61,323 bases of DNA from Bipolaris cookei (GCA_002286855.1 NRSV01000111.1:1-61323); one strand, 5' to 3'; shown: positions 11,271 through 22,662, numbered from the stretch's first letter. A program made the numbers and translations. Notes: generated from the sequence alone by a model not told the origin.

Positions 11271-12234
11271 CGTTTGTTTTTGTTTTCGTATGGTAGTCTT
11301 TCTATTAGTCATCAGGGCGATCCGTGCGTTCTCGAAGATTTTCGCATTTTGAACACGTCGCGGGAAAATCGACAATCCCCCCTCTAGCACCTCAACGAGA
11401 GGGCTGCACGCGTTAGAGGTGGCGTTAATCGATTTCCCACGCCGTGTTACCCCTATATCCGATAGAAAATTGACGAGTTTCGATGAAAAAATTCAGCTTA
11501 AAATTTGGTGTGTGCTGCGTCCCCAATGCCTTGCACCAATGAGGAGTGTTCAACGAGTCTTGGTATCATCGAGCCACCAAGTGGTGCGCGCATATACAAG
11601 GTTGACGTGTAACCCTGGCCCTACCCACCAGGTATCAGTTCTATGTGCTCACACACCATGCTGATTTCTATCCTCGTTGCGTCTGAGAAGTGATGGGAAC
11701 AGTCGGCACATCGTTCAGGACAGATTCCCCCATCCAGAATGGAAGAGTCCTATTAGTGCAACAGTTATCATCGGATATACCTCTGGCAATATGTTACAGA
11801 GATAACAAGAAAGGGGCTCTCCTTGACGCGGGACAAGAGGAACGAGAGAGCACGAGTGGTTATGGTGCCACAAAGCTCCGCGTCAGAAGGTAACGGATCA
11901 CCGCGAGGCTCGAGGTCACGTGATGTGCCATCTCGTCAAGGCCGGCCATCTGAGATGGCAGTGCATGAAGAGATGGCAGGACGGAAGCAATGAGGATATA
12001 AGGATGGATCGATTTCATTATTACTCTCATTGCGGTCAACTCAAATTGTACATTCTTACTAGTTACTTTACTTAACAAGATTTTTATTTGTTAGTCTATA
12101 GCAATATATATTAGTGTTTGTCAAAACCCCCGGTTACATCCTTAACTCTTTTCCACTAAGAATCGCCAGACAACCTCACGGAACACTAGCGTAAAGCTCA
12201 CCGGCCTTGGTGTGGGACCCGGCAAGAGAAGTAT
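11271..12234. other. No gene recognised upstream of Est1-like gene
   Basis: Short frames only. No known domain was seen. The last few hundred bases are the presumed 5' region of the Est1-type gene at 12318. Confidence 0.4.
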
Positions 12235-12317
12235 AGATCCAGACCCCGTGTAACAATAAGGCAGAAAAGGAGTGTCTCGAGGATCACAGCCAAGCGGCTG
12301 TTTTGCAAAATCCAGAA

Positions 12318-13903
12318 ATGGAGAAAAAGCATGACTATTGGCAAGCAAAGACAGCATTGCACCGTACACTGCTAGATGGGCATCGTGACTTTTTCCTTGT
12401 CAGTCAACACCCGTCTGCTTCACAAGAGCTATGTGGTCTGGCTGATAAGCATAGAATGCTTGCGCGTATGTGGGAGCATGGTATTCAGGTTTATCTAGAA
12501 CTTCTTCGCAAGCATCTACGAGCTAGTATGGAGCATATGCTGGAGTTCATCTATTTGGCCTACGAGATGATGGCCTTACTCTACGAGACCGTCCCGGCTT
12601 TCCAAGACATATTTATGGAGTGTCTCGGTGATCTGGCAAGATATCGTATGGCTATTGAGGATAAGGATGAGCAAGATCGAGCCACTTGGGCGGGTGTTGC
12701 ACGGTCTTGGTACACGAAGGTAGCGGACAAAAACCCAATTATTGGACGGCTCTACCACCACCTTGCTATTCTCGCACGGCCTAATGCTCTTCAGCAGATG
12801 TATTACTACTCCCGGTCGTTGACCTGCGTCAAACCGTTTGGAAGCGCACGCGAGTCCATTTTGAATCTTCTGAATCCCATTCTTGGACGCACCGACGCCA
12901 TTTTCACGCACGCTCTTCCAATCGATGCGTGTTTCATCAAATCGCATGGTCTCCAGTTTTTGGGCGATTCGGTCAAGGGGGGACAGACATCAGAAGATTT
13001 CCTGAAAGCCAGGACCGAGTTCCTGGACAGCCTCAACGCCCATATTGGTCGGGTTACCGCAAAGTGGAAGGATCAGGGCGTGTGGATCGCCATTACAAAC
13101 ATCGCAGGTTGGTTCGATTATGGTGTTGATAACAATGCATTACGTCAAGCTTTTCTCATCGACCTTTCTGAAAAAGCCAAAAAATCTGGCTCGAATACTG
13201 TCGAGGAAAGTCAACGTACAACATCATCAATGGATCAGCCAAATCCGCCTCAACCTTCCGTTGATCAGAGTGAAATTGGCGAGAAGCTTGCGCAACTTAC
13301 TGAGCAACTCACCTTCAAGAACGCTAGGCTCCTCTCCAACGACACATTCGCACTAGCGCTGCGCCGAATCGGTGATAAGAACGTGCTTCCTTACGTCAAT
13401 ATCAAGCTTGCTTTCATTTTATCCGTTGCTTCTAACCCATACATTCCAGATCTCTTCGACGATCTTCCTTGGACCGACCTAATCGCCTTCCTCAACGCGT
13501 TACTTGAAGCAAAATCCAAATTACGCCAGCCTCCTACAATAAACCAAACAAAAAGCATCGACAGCTTACTTGCCGAGGATCTCTTCCCGGCCGACGGTGA
13601 GAGGCCAAATGAGCTACCGCTTCCAGAAGACTTCCTATGTCGGGGCTTGATCTGGACTCATGGCTATTTCCCCAAGGACTGGTTCAGCAGAGAACGGGAC
13701 AAAGAGGAACGATATTCTGAACGTGGGGACACGGTCGACAATCGGACCGACAGAGTACTGAGGCTCGGATATGCGCTTACAACAGTAAGCCGAATCGTTC
13801 TCTTCCTTATTCTTTTCTAGTCCTGACTAAGTTACAGTGCAAACTGGGGATCTCGTACGACCCTACTACACAGTCCTTCAAGGCCGCCAGCCTGGCGTCT
13901 TGA
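12318..13903 (+). CDS. Est1-type DNA/RNA-binding domain protein
   Basis: The model joins 12318-13784 and 13838-13903 (510 residues). The N-terminal half matches the fungal Est1/SMG-type family: ALHRTLLDGHRDFF, ARMWEHGIQVYLELLRKHL, an AYEMMALLYETVPAFQDI helix pair, the ECLGDLARYRMAI motif and the YHHLAILARPNALQQ tetratricopeptide-like motif. Such domains bind nucleic acid or phosphoproteins in telomerase and mRNA-decay complexes; which applies here is unknown. The intron has a GTAAGC donor, a CTGAC branch site and a TTACAG acceptor, and restores the family-like C-terminus (CKLGISYDP). The frame is open upstream to about 12235 without ATG, so an upstream exon is possible. The gene lies between the two arms of the inverted duplication. 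Confidence 0.8.
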
Positions 13904-14733
13904 TGTGAACTCATATTTATTCCTTTTTCTGTCTCTTCTTCTTCTTCTTCTCATTTTGCATCGTAGTATGGCTCAGTTTAGCTTCTCTCGCAATTTCGCT
14001 GCACGTCTTCTCACATAATTCCAATTTTATAGCCCTTGACCTCATACTCAGCTTTCTGTGATGGCTAGCCAAGACCTTACCTTGTTAGGCCTAGTGCCTT
14101 GGCCCTGACCCTGTACATAGTCCACTTTCCTGCTACTCCATAGCAATCAACCTTGTACATTACTGTTTTGACTACTTGTCTCTTTTTGGTGGGCTGCCTG
14201 TCCGTGACACTTTCTAGTCGCATAGTATATGATTGATTGAGAATATGCTCGCGATGATGCGGACGCTAGGGTCAAAAGGAGAAGAACAACGAGATTGAAA
14301 TTATGCGGGCCCTTTAGTTAGCGGACCTGTCGTCATGCAGAGGGCGATGAAGATCGTTTCTATCATGGAAGGTTGGGTTTCTTCTTGGTTGTTTTGTTTT
14401 GTTTTCCGATGACTGTGTATTGTTTTTGACTTGAAGAAGAACTGGAATTGCGTAGAAACGATGTCGACTGGCCAGATCCCTTTATCGTTACGACGCGTTA
14501 GGCGTGTCGATTAGACTTACCTATTACCCAGCTTAGAACATAGACCTGTTAATCGCATGTTTTGACACAAGAACAGCAAACCGAAGGCCGAAATATCATA
14601 CAGTGCTCTGCTTCTTCAACTGGGTTTCTCACTCTTGACCATAAAACGTGATATACTCTATGGCGAGTTAGTCAAATTCTGGTATGTATTCCGTCCGGGC
14701 GACGACACAAAGCCTTGACCAACGGAATGCACT
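13904..14733. other. Intergenic region, no gene seen
   Basis: This stretch holds CT-rich tracts (CTTCTTCTTCTTCTC near 13937) and a GTTTTGTTTTGTTTT run near 14391. No coding frame of note was seen. Confidence 0.5.
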
Positions 14734-15167
14734 CTAGCTATACCTCAAAGACTTCCAAACGCATGGCATCATTGCATTCAAACATCGAAGTCTCTTCTCA
14801 TAGAGATAATAGTATATCCGCTCTAATACAACATCTTTCCTTACTGTAGTATTACGGGCATTTAAATTATTCATATCGTTCATTCGCCGACGCGTCGTAC
14901 TGTCATTTTCACCATTCTCTCCTTTAACCTTCGGTTCCTTCGTCACGCGCTTGACTGCTGGCTTCTTCTCGTCGGTTTCACTATCATTTCCAACGGTGCG
15001 TTTCTTGTCAGCAGAGTTGGTGCATGAGGCAATGGTACATTTTTCCGGTTCTGCGTGTGCCTCCTGGGACTTGCTATGGTGGTCTTTCCATTCAGCACAA
15101 CCTGTATCCAAGTGAACGAGGCGCAGAACCGTATTGTAATCTGGATGCTCTGGAAGTCCTTCTTAAG
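14734..15167 (-). CDS. Hypothetical charged protein, 3' exon
   Basis: A minus-strand frame runs from an apparent AAG acceptor at about 15166 to a stop at 14734. It starts with EGLPEHPDYNTVLRLVHL and continues into a strongly polar, Lys/Glu-rich middle (VKRVTKEPKVKGENGEND) and a C-terminus with IYYYLYEKRLRCL. There is no start codon in the exon, so any upstream exon is missing from my model. No domain was recognised. Composition suggests a nuclear or disordered protein, but this is weak. Confidence 0.3.
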
Positions 15168-15874
15168 ATGTGAGCACTTAATCGGAGCTGTGAAGCCATT
15201 GTAGAGTTAGATTTGGGTATCTTAAAGGGCTGTAGATCCCCTAGGTAGATGGAGTTGACAGATCATGAGATGCATCTTGTTTGTGAGAGAGAGTTCGTCA
15301 GGCAGCGTAGGTAATTGACTGATGTCATAGACAGAGAGGAGGAAGAAAAGCGTTCGGACGAATTCATGAAACCTATTTTCAAGGTGAAAGCTTTATGATA
15401 CATATGCTCAAAGTTCTATCAGCTTGAAGGTTGACGAGACTGACGAGTGGGTGGAGGTTGGGTGAGAGGTAGGGTCGGGTAGCAGGACATTTTTCGTCAT
15501 CTCGGAGTAACACTGGGCCAAGTGGCACCGAAGTTATCCAGCTGACTACTACATTTTATTACTGCATTTTAGGCCTAATTCTCAGACCATTTGTTAGGTT
15601 GCAAAACAGCACGAGCTAGATCAATGTAGATGGTGAACAAACAGCCGTATTCTCGCGAGATGAGTTACGCGTGAGCTACTCTAACTAGTCATCATACCCT
15701 ATTTCTGTGTAGGACTAGCCCCTTGCAGACTAAGTGGGCACGGGAGAGGCGATTATCCCCTTAATTGGTCACGACAGGCCTAATCTGGGCCAAATTCTGA
15801 CAGATGTTAGCAATCTATGCATGGCCCCAAAACTAGTAGCCTGCTGAATAGCCGATACAACAAATGTAATTGAC
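15168..15874. other. Intergenic, no gene seen
   Basis: There is no coding frame or repeat that I can support here. The transposon terminal repeat begins at 15877. Confidence 0.5.
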
Positions 15875-16649
15875 TAACGTGCGTCCAACCGAAACGGAAC
15901 AACCCCTGTGGCGGAACAAATGATTGGTACTTCAAACTCATCCCAACATATTTCTACACACCCAGCATAATATTGTTGTCTAGTTATAAAACCCCATAAA
16001 ACAGCCAGTTCTCTTTAAGTATGAATTGCCTCCGTACATAGATAAACACGCGTATCTTGCTACATGTATGGACATTTTTGCAAACGGCTTTTTCTAGTGG
16101 CAGGGAAGGGACTTGCTAGTACAGCTCTGACCCGACTATTCAATTTGCCTTAATAGTAAGCCATAGCCTTCCTGAAAGCACTAGAACCTTGCTGCGACGT
16201 CTTATAGCCGCTCTGGCCTTGTGACTGCCGTAGCGCGCGAAACAGTCCAGCGTCGCAATCTCAACTGGTACTTCTGCCTTGCGCGCTTAACTGCTGCTTT
16301 CGGCTACTAACTAGCGTGCTTGACTATGTAAGTGAAAATCACACCACAGCCAAGCTTTGTTGCTTAACTACCCTAGCATGCACATGCACACCAACTTTTA
16401 AGCTGCAGCGCAGACGAAAATGGATACCCCTGAGCCACTTTCTGCACCCACCTTATTCATGTGCCGTGTGACACAAGCGTCACGTATATTACATAAAATG
16501 TGGCGGCTAGGAAGCATAGAGGTGAAATTGTCGCCACATAGGACCCTGTTGTCGGCCAGGCAACGCGTGATATACCTACGAAGTACTTCGTATATATTGA
16601 CGGTCTGTGCATTTAAGCTGACTATAAAACTCCTGCTGCCCTCCATTTT

Positions 16650-16949
16650 GTGTTTTGCATGTTTGCTTATCTTTTTCGTGATACCAGTTGGGGAGAGATG
16701 GACTTTTTTGAAGTACAACAATGCATACAGGGCAAGGTTAAACAAGAACTCCAGCATGAGAGCCGTAAGAGACTTGAAGAATTATACGAATTGAAAGACA
16801 TGTCAACGAAGCAGAAGAACGACAAGATATGCAAGAAGTGGAACTACGCCCAGGAACAACCTTTTTACAAGAATTTCAAATCGGAATGGGACCGAAGTTT
16901 TCAATCTGAACGGGAACGAGCAGACGTTGAGTGGCGATACTATTATTAG
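16650..16949 (+). CDS. Small charged ORF inside transposon, right arm
   Basis: This is the identical partner of the 99-residue frame at 9582-9881. It is unrecognised. Its conservation between the arms reflects the recent duplication and does not show selection. Confidence 0.25.
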   Translation: MFCMFAYLFRDTSWGEMDFFEVQQCIQGKVKQELQHESRKRLEELYELKDMSTKQKNDKICKKWNYAQEQPFYKNFKSEWDRSFQSERERADVEWRYYY

Positions 16950-17319
16950 CTTAGGGAAATGAAGAGAATGGAGATGGTGGCGACGCTACTGGGTTTCAAA
17001 CTAGAGAGAAGAGTAAACAAGTATCATATCAGACTGGCAATACTCTTCACTGACTTTTTCCGACAGGACCTGGATTCGTTTAACGATGAATCGGATTCTG
17101 AATGATACATGAAGATTCAGTAGCTGCTATAGAAAGGGAGGAGTCATAGTAATGAAGTGATCAGAATATGGCTGTATTCCGGGTGGTTAGCAGAGTCCGG
17201 GTGTGGGGCCTAACACCCGGATTCTATGATTAGTCAGGGTGCACGATTCACCGCGATCAACCAAGTGAGATCAGCGTGGATCAGATCAGACAGACAGAAC
17301 ACAATCGACACGATTAATC

Positions 17320-18463
17320 AATAATCACAGTTATTTATCACAGTTGAATCCACGTCTTTCAATTCCATCACAATCCGACAGAAGTGCTCTTTGTCGATGT
17401 TGGTTAGACCTCCACGATAACGTCGCTCGACTTGATCTCGTTATGCTATCTTCAATGGGCCAAACACCGACACATCACATGGCTGTAGCTTGTGAGAGGT
17501 ATGAGAGGGCAGTCTGCACAGGGCAATGTCGTTTTCGAAACAGATCTCAAGAACTTCCAGAGTTTCATGCGTACCGAAGCTATCGCAGATTAGCAGGCGC
17601 GGTTTCTGATTCGCTCGAGCCTTAGTCCGGGGATTGGATACTTGCTTTATCCACTCAAGGCTAATAAAGGAGTTGTTGCGACCTCACTCCAATAGGGCGT
17701 AAAATCATCCAGGAGCAGGATACGTCGTCCAGCTGGTCCTGTGGGTGGAGGCTGACCAGATAATCATTGGGTTCAGCGACTCACCACTTGCTGACACGCA
17801 TTCGATGGTGGTCACCATCGTCCGCTTAACGCCCGTACCCCTATAGTCTTGTCGGTCATCCTTACCCACAGGAACTTTGACAGTGCCAAGCATGCTCAGC
17901 ATGACTCCTGTCTCATCCATGTTGCAGACATTCTCCGGCAAGACATCTGGTTTGCGGAGCTCCTATTCGATTATTTCAAACCAGTGTGCAACCTTGTCAT
18001 GTATATTGTTATCGTGGCGCTCCCTAGCCATTGCTTTGCTGTTTCTCGACTTGATTCCTGGATGGCGGCGACGAAAGGCTTGAGGCCAGTTCCTGTTCGG
18101 CGGCCCAGCGGGCCGATTCAATACTCGCCGGCGGGCGATGCAGAAGGCGAGGGAATGTATGTACCTGATACCCTAGCACTCATTCGTAACAGGAAATCAA
18201 CGAGCGCATTCTCCTGAGTGGGACTTAGATATTGCTGTCTCTTACATGTCTGTGGCCTTCTTCGAGGGTCGACCTCGGTGCCGATAATGAACAGTAGTGC
18301 GAGGAGAGTTACTATGTCTAGCTTGAGCAGAAATGCTCTTACGCACGTTAGGAGGCAATTCCAAGGCCAGTGCCTGGCTAGCGGGGTCCATAGTTGCTGT
18401 AGTATACAAGTACATTACAGCTACCTCTACTGCGTACATGTCCCAGTGATTGACGTTCATCAC
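17320..18463 (-). pseudogene. pogo-like transposase pseudogene, right copy
   Basis: The same transposase as in the left arm, here without the LINE. The N-terminal helix-turn-helix is continuous from 18463 to a stop at 18242. After a frameshift, the DDE core lies at 17941-17705, with the NMDETG aspartate and then the CDSFGTHE aspartate near 17590. The premature stops are at the same sites as in the left copy. It is inactive. Confidence 0.85.
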
Positions 18464-19080
18464 GTTGTGCTAACAATAGAACAAAGACTGATAGAAAGTA
18501 CCAGAAGAAAAGGTCACATGATTGACTGTGAGGGAAGTCACGTGAATATACATTACAGATGACAAAGCTGGGCTCATTACGCTAACCTTTCATCGCGGGT
18601 TTTGCCAATCGCTCTAGCGACGGAGAGACTTTCTCATCACGACCCCAGATCACTCTCTGGCATTTTGAGACAAGAATCTGAAACTGCGATACCTAGAACA
18701 TCGTCCAAGATCACTGACAACAAAATTCAGAGAAAAATAGTTAGGTAGGCTGAGGCGCCAGTTGAGGCACAAAATGTCGCCGCCAGCGTATTGATGATAT
18801 ACAGCCACACCACTGAGTATTTTTCTATCCTAGCATTAGTTTTATCTAGAATATATGCAAGTAAGAACAAGAGATTTTGAATGTGTTTCGATAAGTGTTT
18901 CTGCTTCTTATCTATTTACTTGCTTAAGAAATAGTGTGCCACCGCACCGGTTGTTCTGGTACGAAGGGATGCACGTTACTTATTCCACGTTAAGGAGTTT
19001 AAATTTCAAGCGCGCGCGATGTAAGATGTACTTGTATCTCAAGTGTCTTGCTTATTTCATGTTAACTACAGGGATCTTTC

Positions 19081-19291
19081 TTGGCTTGCGCTGAATTTTA
19101 TTAATCAACGTGAACATTTCGTTATGCGGTCCAGGTGCGAGTTACCCAGTGCCGATGCATGTGCATGTATCTCTTTCTGTCAGATTGTGGTCGTTGATAA
19201 GGATAGTGGACTGTGATAAAAATTTGTGATAAAAGATGGATTAGATTGATCTGTGTTCTCCTTGATTTGAGACGCGCCTGCGCGTCCTATA
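19081..19291. other. Right flank of inverted duplication
   Basis: This is unique sequence where the two arms stop matching. It contains CTGTGATAAAAATTTGTGATAAAA near 19211, which resembles the CTGTGATAAATAACTGTGATTA segment near the transposase end and may be a decayed relative of it. Confidence 0.4.
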
Positions 19292-20014
19292 TTAGTTGTC
19301 TATTGTATATTGTTTTTTACACCCTGAGGTACTAGGTGCTCCAGCCTGATCAAGGGTCTGGATTGGCGGGTCGTTCTGATTGGCTGCGATCACAGAATCC
19401 GAGTGTGATCGAGCACCCTGATTCTGCTGCACCATATCTGACACTTTTATATAGTCATTGAGCGCAGTTATAAACTCCCCCATTAATCTTTGATAGTCTA
19501 TATTAAATTGGTTCGCCAAGTTCATAATATTGGCTTTGCATAATGCTATTAGGTCTTCTTTTTCTTTCCGGATTTTTTGTTGGTGCTCAGAATCCGCAAA
19601 ATCATCTCCAGCAGGCGCGAGAGTTCCATCCGAAATGTACATGTTATCTTTCTGGGACGGAATGGTAGTTGCATCTTCACACAAACCCGTAAGAGCTTGG
19701 AAATCATCAGAACGTGCCGAGTTACTGTCATCAACGTGATCTTCCTTATGTATATCTTTCTTTGGCTTCTTCTCCTCTTTCGCCTTCTCCGCCTTCTTCT
19801 CTTCCTTCACCTTCTTCTTCTTCCTCCTCTTCTTCTTCTCCTCATCTGACATGTCAGGCATCGTTGGACGTTGCCGTAAATGCGATGGTTTACTATTCTT
19901 TTCGCTGGGAGAGGAGGATGGACCTTGCTTGGAGACTGACTCCTGATGATCTTGCTCTATTTCATGAAAATTGGCACGGGTGACGCTGCTGTCAGAAAAG
20001 CAACTAAAAAGCAA
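19292..20014 (-). CDS. Lys-rich hypothetical protein
   Basis: This is an open frame of 240 codons. A polybasic and acidic low-complexity block (DEEKKKRRKKKKVKEEKKAE) is followed by an acidic linker and a probable coiled-coil or helical C-terminal part (KEKEDLIALCKANIMNLANQF). The upstream end has no ATG; the first internal methionines are at MPDMSDEE, and a CTGACAG acceptor near 19995 hints at an earlier exon. The block looks like a nuclear localisation signal. No family was recognised. It lies directly beside the inverted duplication. Confidence 0.4.
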   Translation of the reverse strand: MLFSCFSDSSVTRANFHEIEQDHQESVSKQGPSSSPSEKNSKPSHLRQRPTMPDMSDEEKKKRRKKKKVKEEKKAEKAKEEKKPKKDIHKEDHVDDSNSARSDDFQALTGLCEDATTIPSQKDNMYISDGTLAPAGDDFADSEHQQKIRKEKEDLIALCKANIMNLANQFNIDYQRLMGEFITALNDYIKVSDMVQQNQGARSHSDSVIAANQNDPPIQTLDQAGAPSTSGCKKQYTIDN

Positions 20015-20282
20015 CTAGGGTTATATATATGCTGGGGCCCAGAGTGTTGGCAATGTCTGACGCACCGGAATATTCAGAAAGCCGTATTATTAGCGCGAAA
20101 TCATGTCGATGCTCATCTGCTAGGCAGACAGTTATGCTGATGATGTTCGTGATGCAGGTGCTCTACGCAGACTGCGCTTACGAGTAAACCATTACCCTTG
20201 CGTCAGCCTTTTAAACTGCTGACCACGAATATTTAATCCTCATTGCACTTTTGGCACCCCACTGCCAAGACTTTTATTCAAT

Positions 20283-21413
20283 ATGCTGCTGACCCGATTT
20301 GCGTCGCTTGGAATTGCCTGCAAAATATTTACTGGCACACTCGCACATGTGAAACTAGTTAACCCTGTGCCTTACGGCGCTTCCACGCTCAATAACGCTC
20401 CTTTAGATGGCAGTGGTGTGGATTTCCCATGCAAGCTCCGACCGGGCGTGTACGATGTGACGCAAATGAATGATTGGACTGCTGGCGAATCGCAGACGAT
20501 TCGCTTTGTGGGCTCAGCAGTTCACGGAGGCGGATCCTGCCAGTTCTCAGTATCTGAAGATCTACAGCCCACCAAGCCTAGCTGGTGGAAAGTAGTGTAT
20601 AGCGTTGTTGGAGGCTGCCCAACTACTGCAGAGGGAAATTTGATTGGAGATCCCACGACTCCCGTTCCAGACACGTTTGATGTTGTGCTTCCCAAAGAGC
20701 TGCCGAGTGGTACCTATACCTTCGCCTGGACCTGGTTTAATAGGAAAGGTAACCGCGAAATGTACATGAATTGTGCTCCAATTAGTGTACACGGCGGAGG
20801 GACTGACCCTGGATTTCTTGCGTCCCTTCCCGACATGTTTGTTGCTAACCTACCAAGCTCAGTTTGTTCAACCATTGAGAACTTTGACGTCGCATTCCCA
20901 GATCCCGGAGTCGCTGTCCAAACCGGGAGTCAGGCGAGACCCACCACGGGGCTCCTCGGTTCAGGATGCGCTTCAACGGCTGTGTTTGGTGGCGAGCCAC
21001 GTACTCTACGCCCTGAAGATGCGTTGTCAAAGAGTTCGCCCAGCCAGCAAAGCGCGCACACGGCGTCACTCGAACAGCCGGCAACTGCAGCTTCTGATAT
21101 CTCATCACTGAGCTGGCTCAGCCGTGTACCAGTAAAAGCTCCTGCTGCTGGAGGTATGCCAGCTTCCGAAGTTAAGGCTTTCGTTGCTCAGGCTACACAA
21201 ACGTTGGCCTTCCAAGGGGCAACACCACCCTTAGGCGTAGCACAGAGCTTCCCATCTGCATCTGAGACCTGCATACCATGTAGTTCAACAAACGAGGTCG
21301 TCTGTATCGGCAAGCGCTATTACGGCCTCTGCGATCATGGTTGTGCACGTTCGCAGTTACTGGCCCCAGGAACGGTCTGTACAGATGGCCAGATCTTGCG
21401 GCGTGTCGCATAA
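20283..21413 (+). CDS. AA11-type lytic polysaccharide monooxygenase
   Basis: This is a single-exon secreted protein of 376 residues. A short signal peptide ends at Ala21, leaving His22 as the mature N-terminus, the first ligand of the copper histidine brace. The second histidine is His81 in SAVHGGGSCQ, and the axial tyrosine is probably Tyr161 in NREMYMNCAP. The family pattern PYG..TLNN.PL..SG.DFPC and FAWTWFNR is present. AA11 enzymes oxidatively cleave chitin. A Ser/Pro/Ala-rich linker leads to a Cys-rich C-terminal module at about 325-370 (CIPCSSTNEVVC, YYGLCDHGC) that may bind polysaccharide. It converges with the cupredoxin-like gene on the minus strand. Confidence 0.8.
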   Translation: MLLTRFASLGIACKIFTGTLAHVKLVNPVPYGASTLNNAPLDGSGVDFPCKLRPGVYDVTQMNDWTAGESQTIRFVGSAVHGGGSCQFSVSEDLQPTKPSWWKVVYSVVGGCPTTAEGNLIGDPTTPVPDTFDVVLPKELPSGTYTFAWTWFNRKGNREMYMNCAPISVHGGGTDPGFLASLPDMFVANLPSSVCSTIENFDVAFPDPGVAVQTGSQARPTTGLLGSGCASTAVFGGEPRTLRPEDALSKSSPSQQSAHTASLEQPATAASDISSLSWLSRVPVKAPAAGGMPASEVKAFVAQATQTLAFQGATPPLGVAQSFPSASETCIPCSSTNEVVCIGKRYYGLCDHGCARSQLLAPGTVCTDGQILRRVA

Positions 21414-21707
21414 GCAGCACCACGAATTATCATCGTCATTGAATTATTTGTTGCTTTTTCCTCGTGTCACGCACAGGTACCGTCGCAAGTTGTGTATCTC
21501 GCGGTTTCGATGCGCTGCGGTCATTATAGGGCGATGAAGAGGTAAATGGAAGGTAGTTTATAAGTTCATGATTATACAATAGCATGTAATCTTATTACCA
21601 GTTCTGATTCAAATAACTTTCAAACCAAGATGAACTTCCAGTTTGGCCAGTCCAACTGTTTTAGACCCAGTACAACACAGACAGGCACTAGCTTGTAGAA
21701 GCCTTTG
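21414..21707. other. Shared 3' intergenic region
   Basis: Tail-to-tail spacer between the LPMO and the cupredoxin-like gene. No feature seen. Confidence 0.5.
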
Positions 21708-22662
21708 CTAGGCGACGTAATTTGGCATAGTCTTCTCTCCAACGCCCATCTCGGAGGGTACGGGCATTTCGTACACCGGCTTGTTCTCGCGATTGATGGG
21801 GTCGTGTGATGTAACAGGTGTTTTACGCTTCACGCGAGCTTTACGAATAAAGAAGAATAAGAGGCCTGAACACAGCGTGAGGAAGAGACATACACCCACC
21901 GCGATGCCAGCGATGGAAGCCGTAGGGAGCTTCTGGGATGCCTTATTGGCCGGTGCGAGGTCTGCTTGTGAGGTAGCCGCTGATGGAAAGACAGTAGTGG
22001 AAGACGCCTCATTGGGAACAGGATCGCCAGGAGCTAGTTGATAGTCGGCCCTAGCTGCGGCCAATTGCTGGTCATGGAGCGTTTGCGTGGCGTTTGGATT
22101 GATGACGCCAACCATCTGCTTCCCTTTGCACGAATCTGGGGCTGCACAGTAATAGAAGATTGGCTCTGTGCTGTTGATGGTCAAGTTCCAGTAGGTTATC
22201 TATCTTCGTCAGTTAACAGCTTCGCATTACCGGAAAATTGCAGCAGCAGCAGCTCACATCGTTTTGTGTTTTGACCCATTGCGTCCCTGACCAGAATCCT
22301 GTTCTGTTCTTCCCAGTATACTCATAGGGTACACATGCGCTTCCAAACTCAGCTCGAGCCACAGAATGGTCTGGTGGATAGAACTCGAACGTGACGACGT
22401 CTCCAATAGATACGTTGGTTAACTCTGCGGGTTCGAAGTGGAAGCCGCCTGCACCGGCTTGAACTGTATGGTATCGTATTCCGGTGGCACTGGCTTGTGT
22501 GGCGACAGGCGAGTTCGGAGGAACGGTGCTGCTAGTTGAGGTCGCTGATATTGAAGGCGTTGTGTTGATGCGGCTATCGGCCGTCGTTTGTGCAGGTCCC
22601 TGTGCCAAAGCAGCGACGACCACGAGTGTGAGCGTTGCCGCCCGAGCAATTGCTATAAGCAT
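21708..22662 (-). CDS. Serine-rich cupredoxin-like, membrane-anchored protein
   Basis: The model joins 22662-22258 and 22199-21708 (298 residues, intron 58 nt, GTGAGC to ATAG, phase 0). The protein has a signal peptide, a Thr/Ser-rich stretch, a cupredoxin fold (GGFHFEPAEL, VGDVVTFEFYPPDHSVA, then IFYYCAAPDSCKGKQMVGVIN), a second Ser/Thr-rich linker and one transmembrane helix near residues 225-250 (IAGIAVGVCLFLTLCSG), followed by a basic cytoplasmic tail. The usual copper-ligand histidine after the cysteine is Ser here, so copper binding is doubtful. Proteins of this type sit at the fungal surface. Confidence 0.8.

Larger units (their letters stand above)
15877..18976 (-). mobile_element. 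pogo/Fot1-like DNA transposon, right copy with both TIRs
   Basis: The left end reads TA-ACGTGCGTCC followed by CGAAACGGAACAACC and GGCGGAACA. The right end, read on the minus strand, is TA-ACGTGCATCC followed by GAACAACC and GGCACA. This gives imperfect terminal inverted repeats of roughly 45 bp flanked by TA, the target of pogo/Tc1-type transposases. The element is about 3.1 kb, longer than a typical Fot1 element, and encodes a broken transposase on the minus strand. The 15877-16285 end is absent from the left copy. Confidence 0.8.
16286..19080. repeat. Right arm of large inverted duplication
   Basis: This is the reverse complement of 5321-10248 without the LINE. It extends about 104 bp beyond the transposon end at 18976, so the duplication unit is not the transposon itself. 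The empty LINE target is at 18379-18392. Single-base differences from the left arm exist, for example in the transposase N-terminus (NVN versus NAN). Confidence 0.95.
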
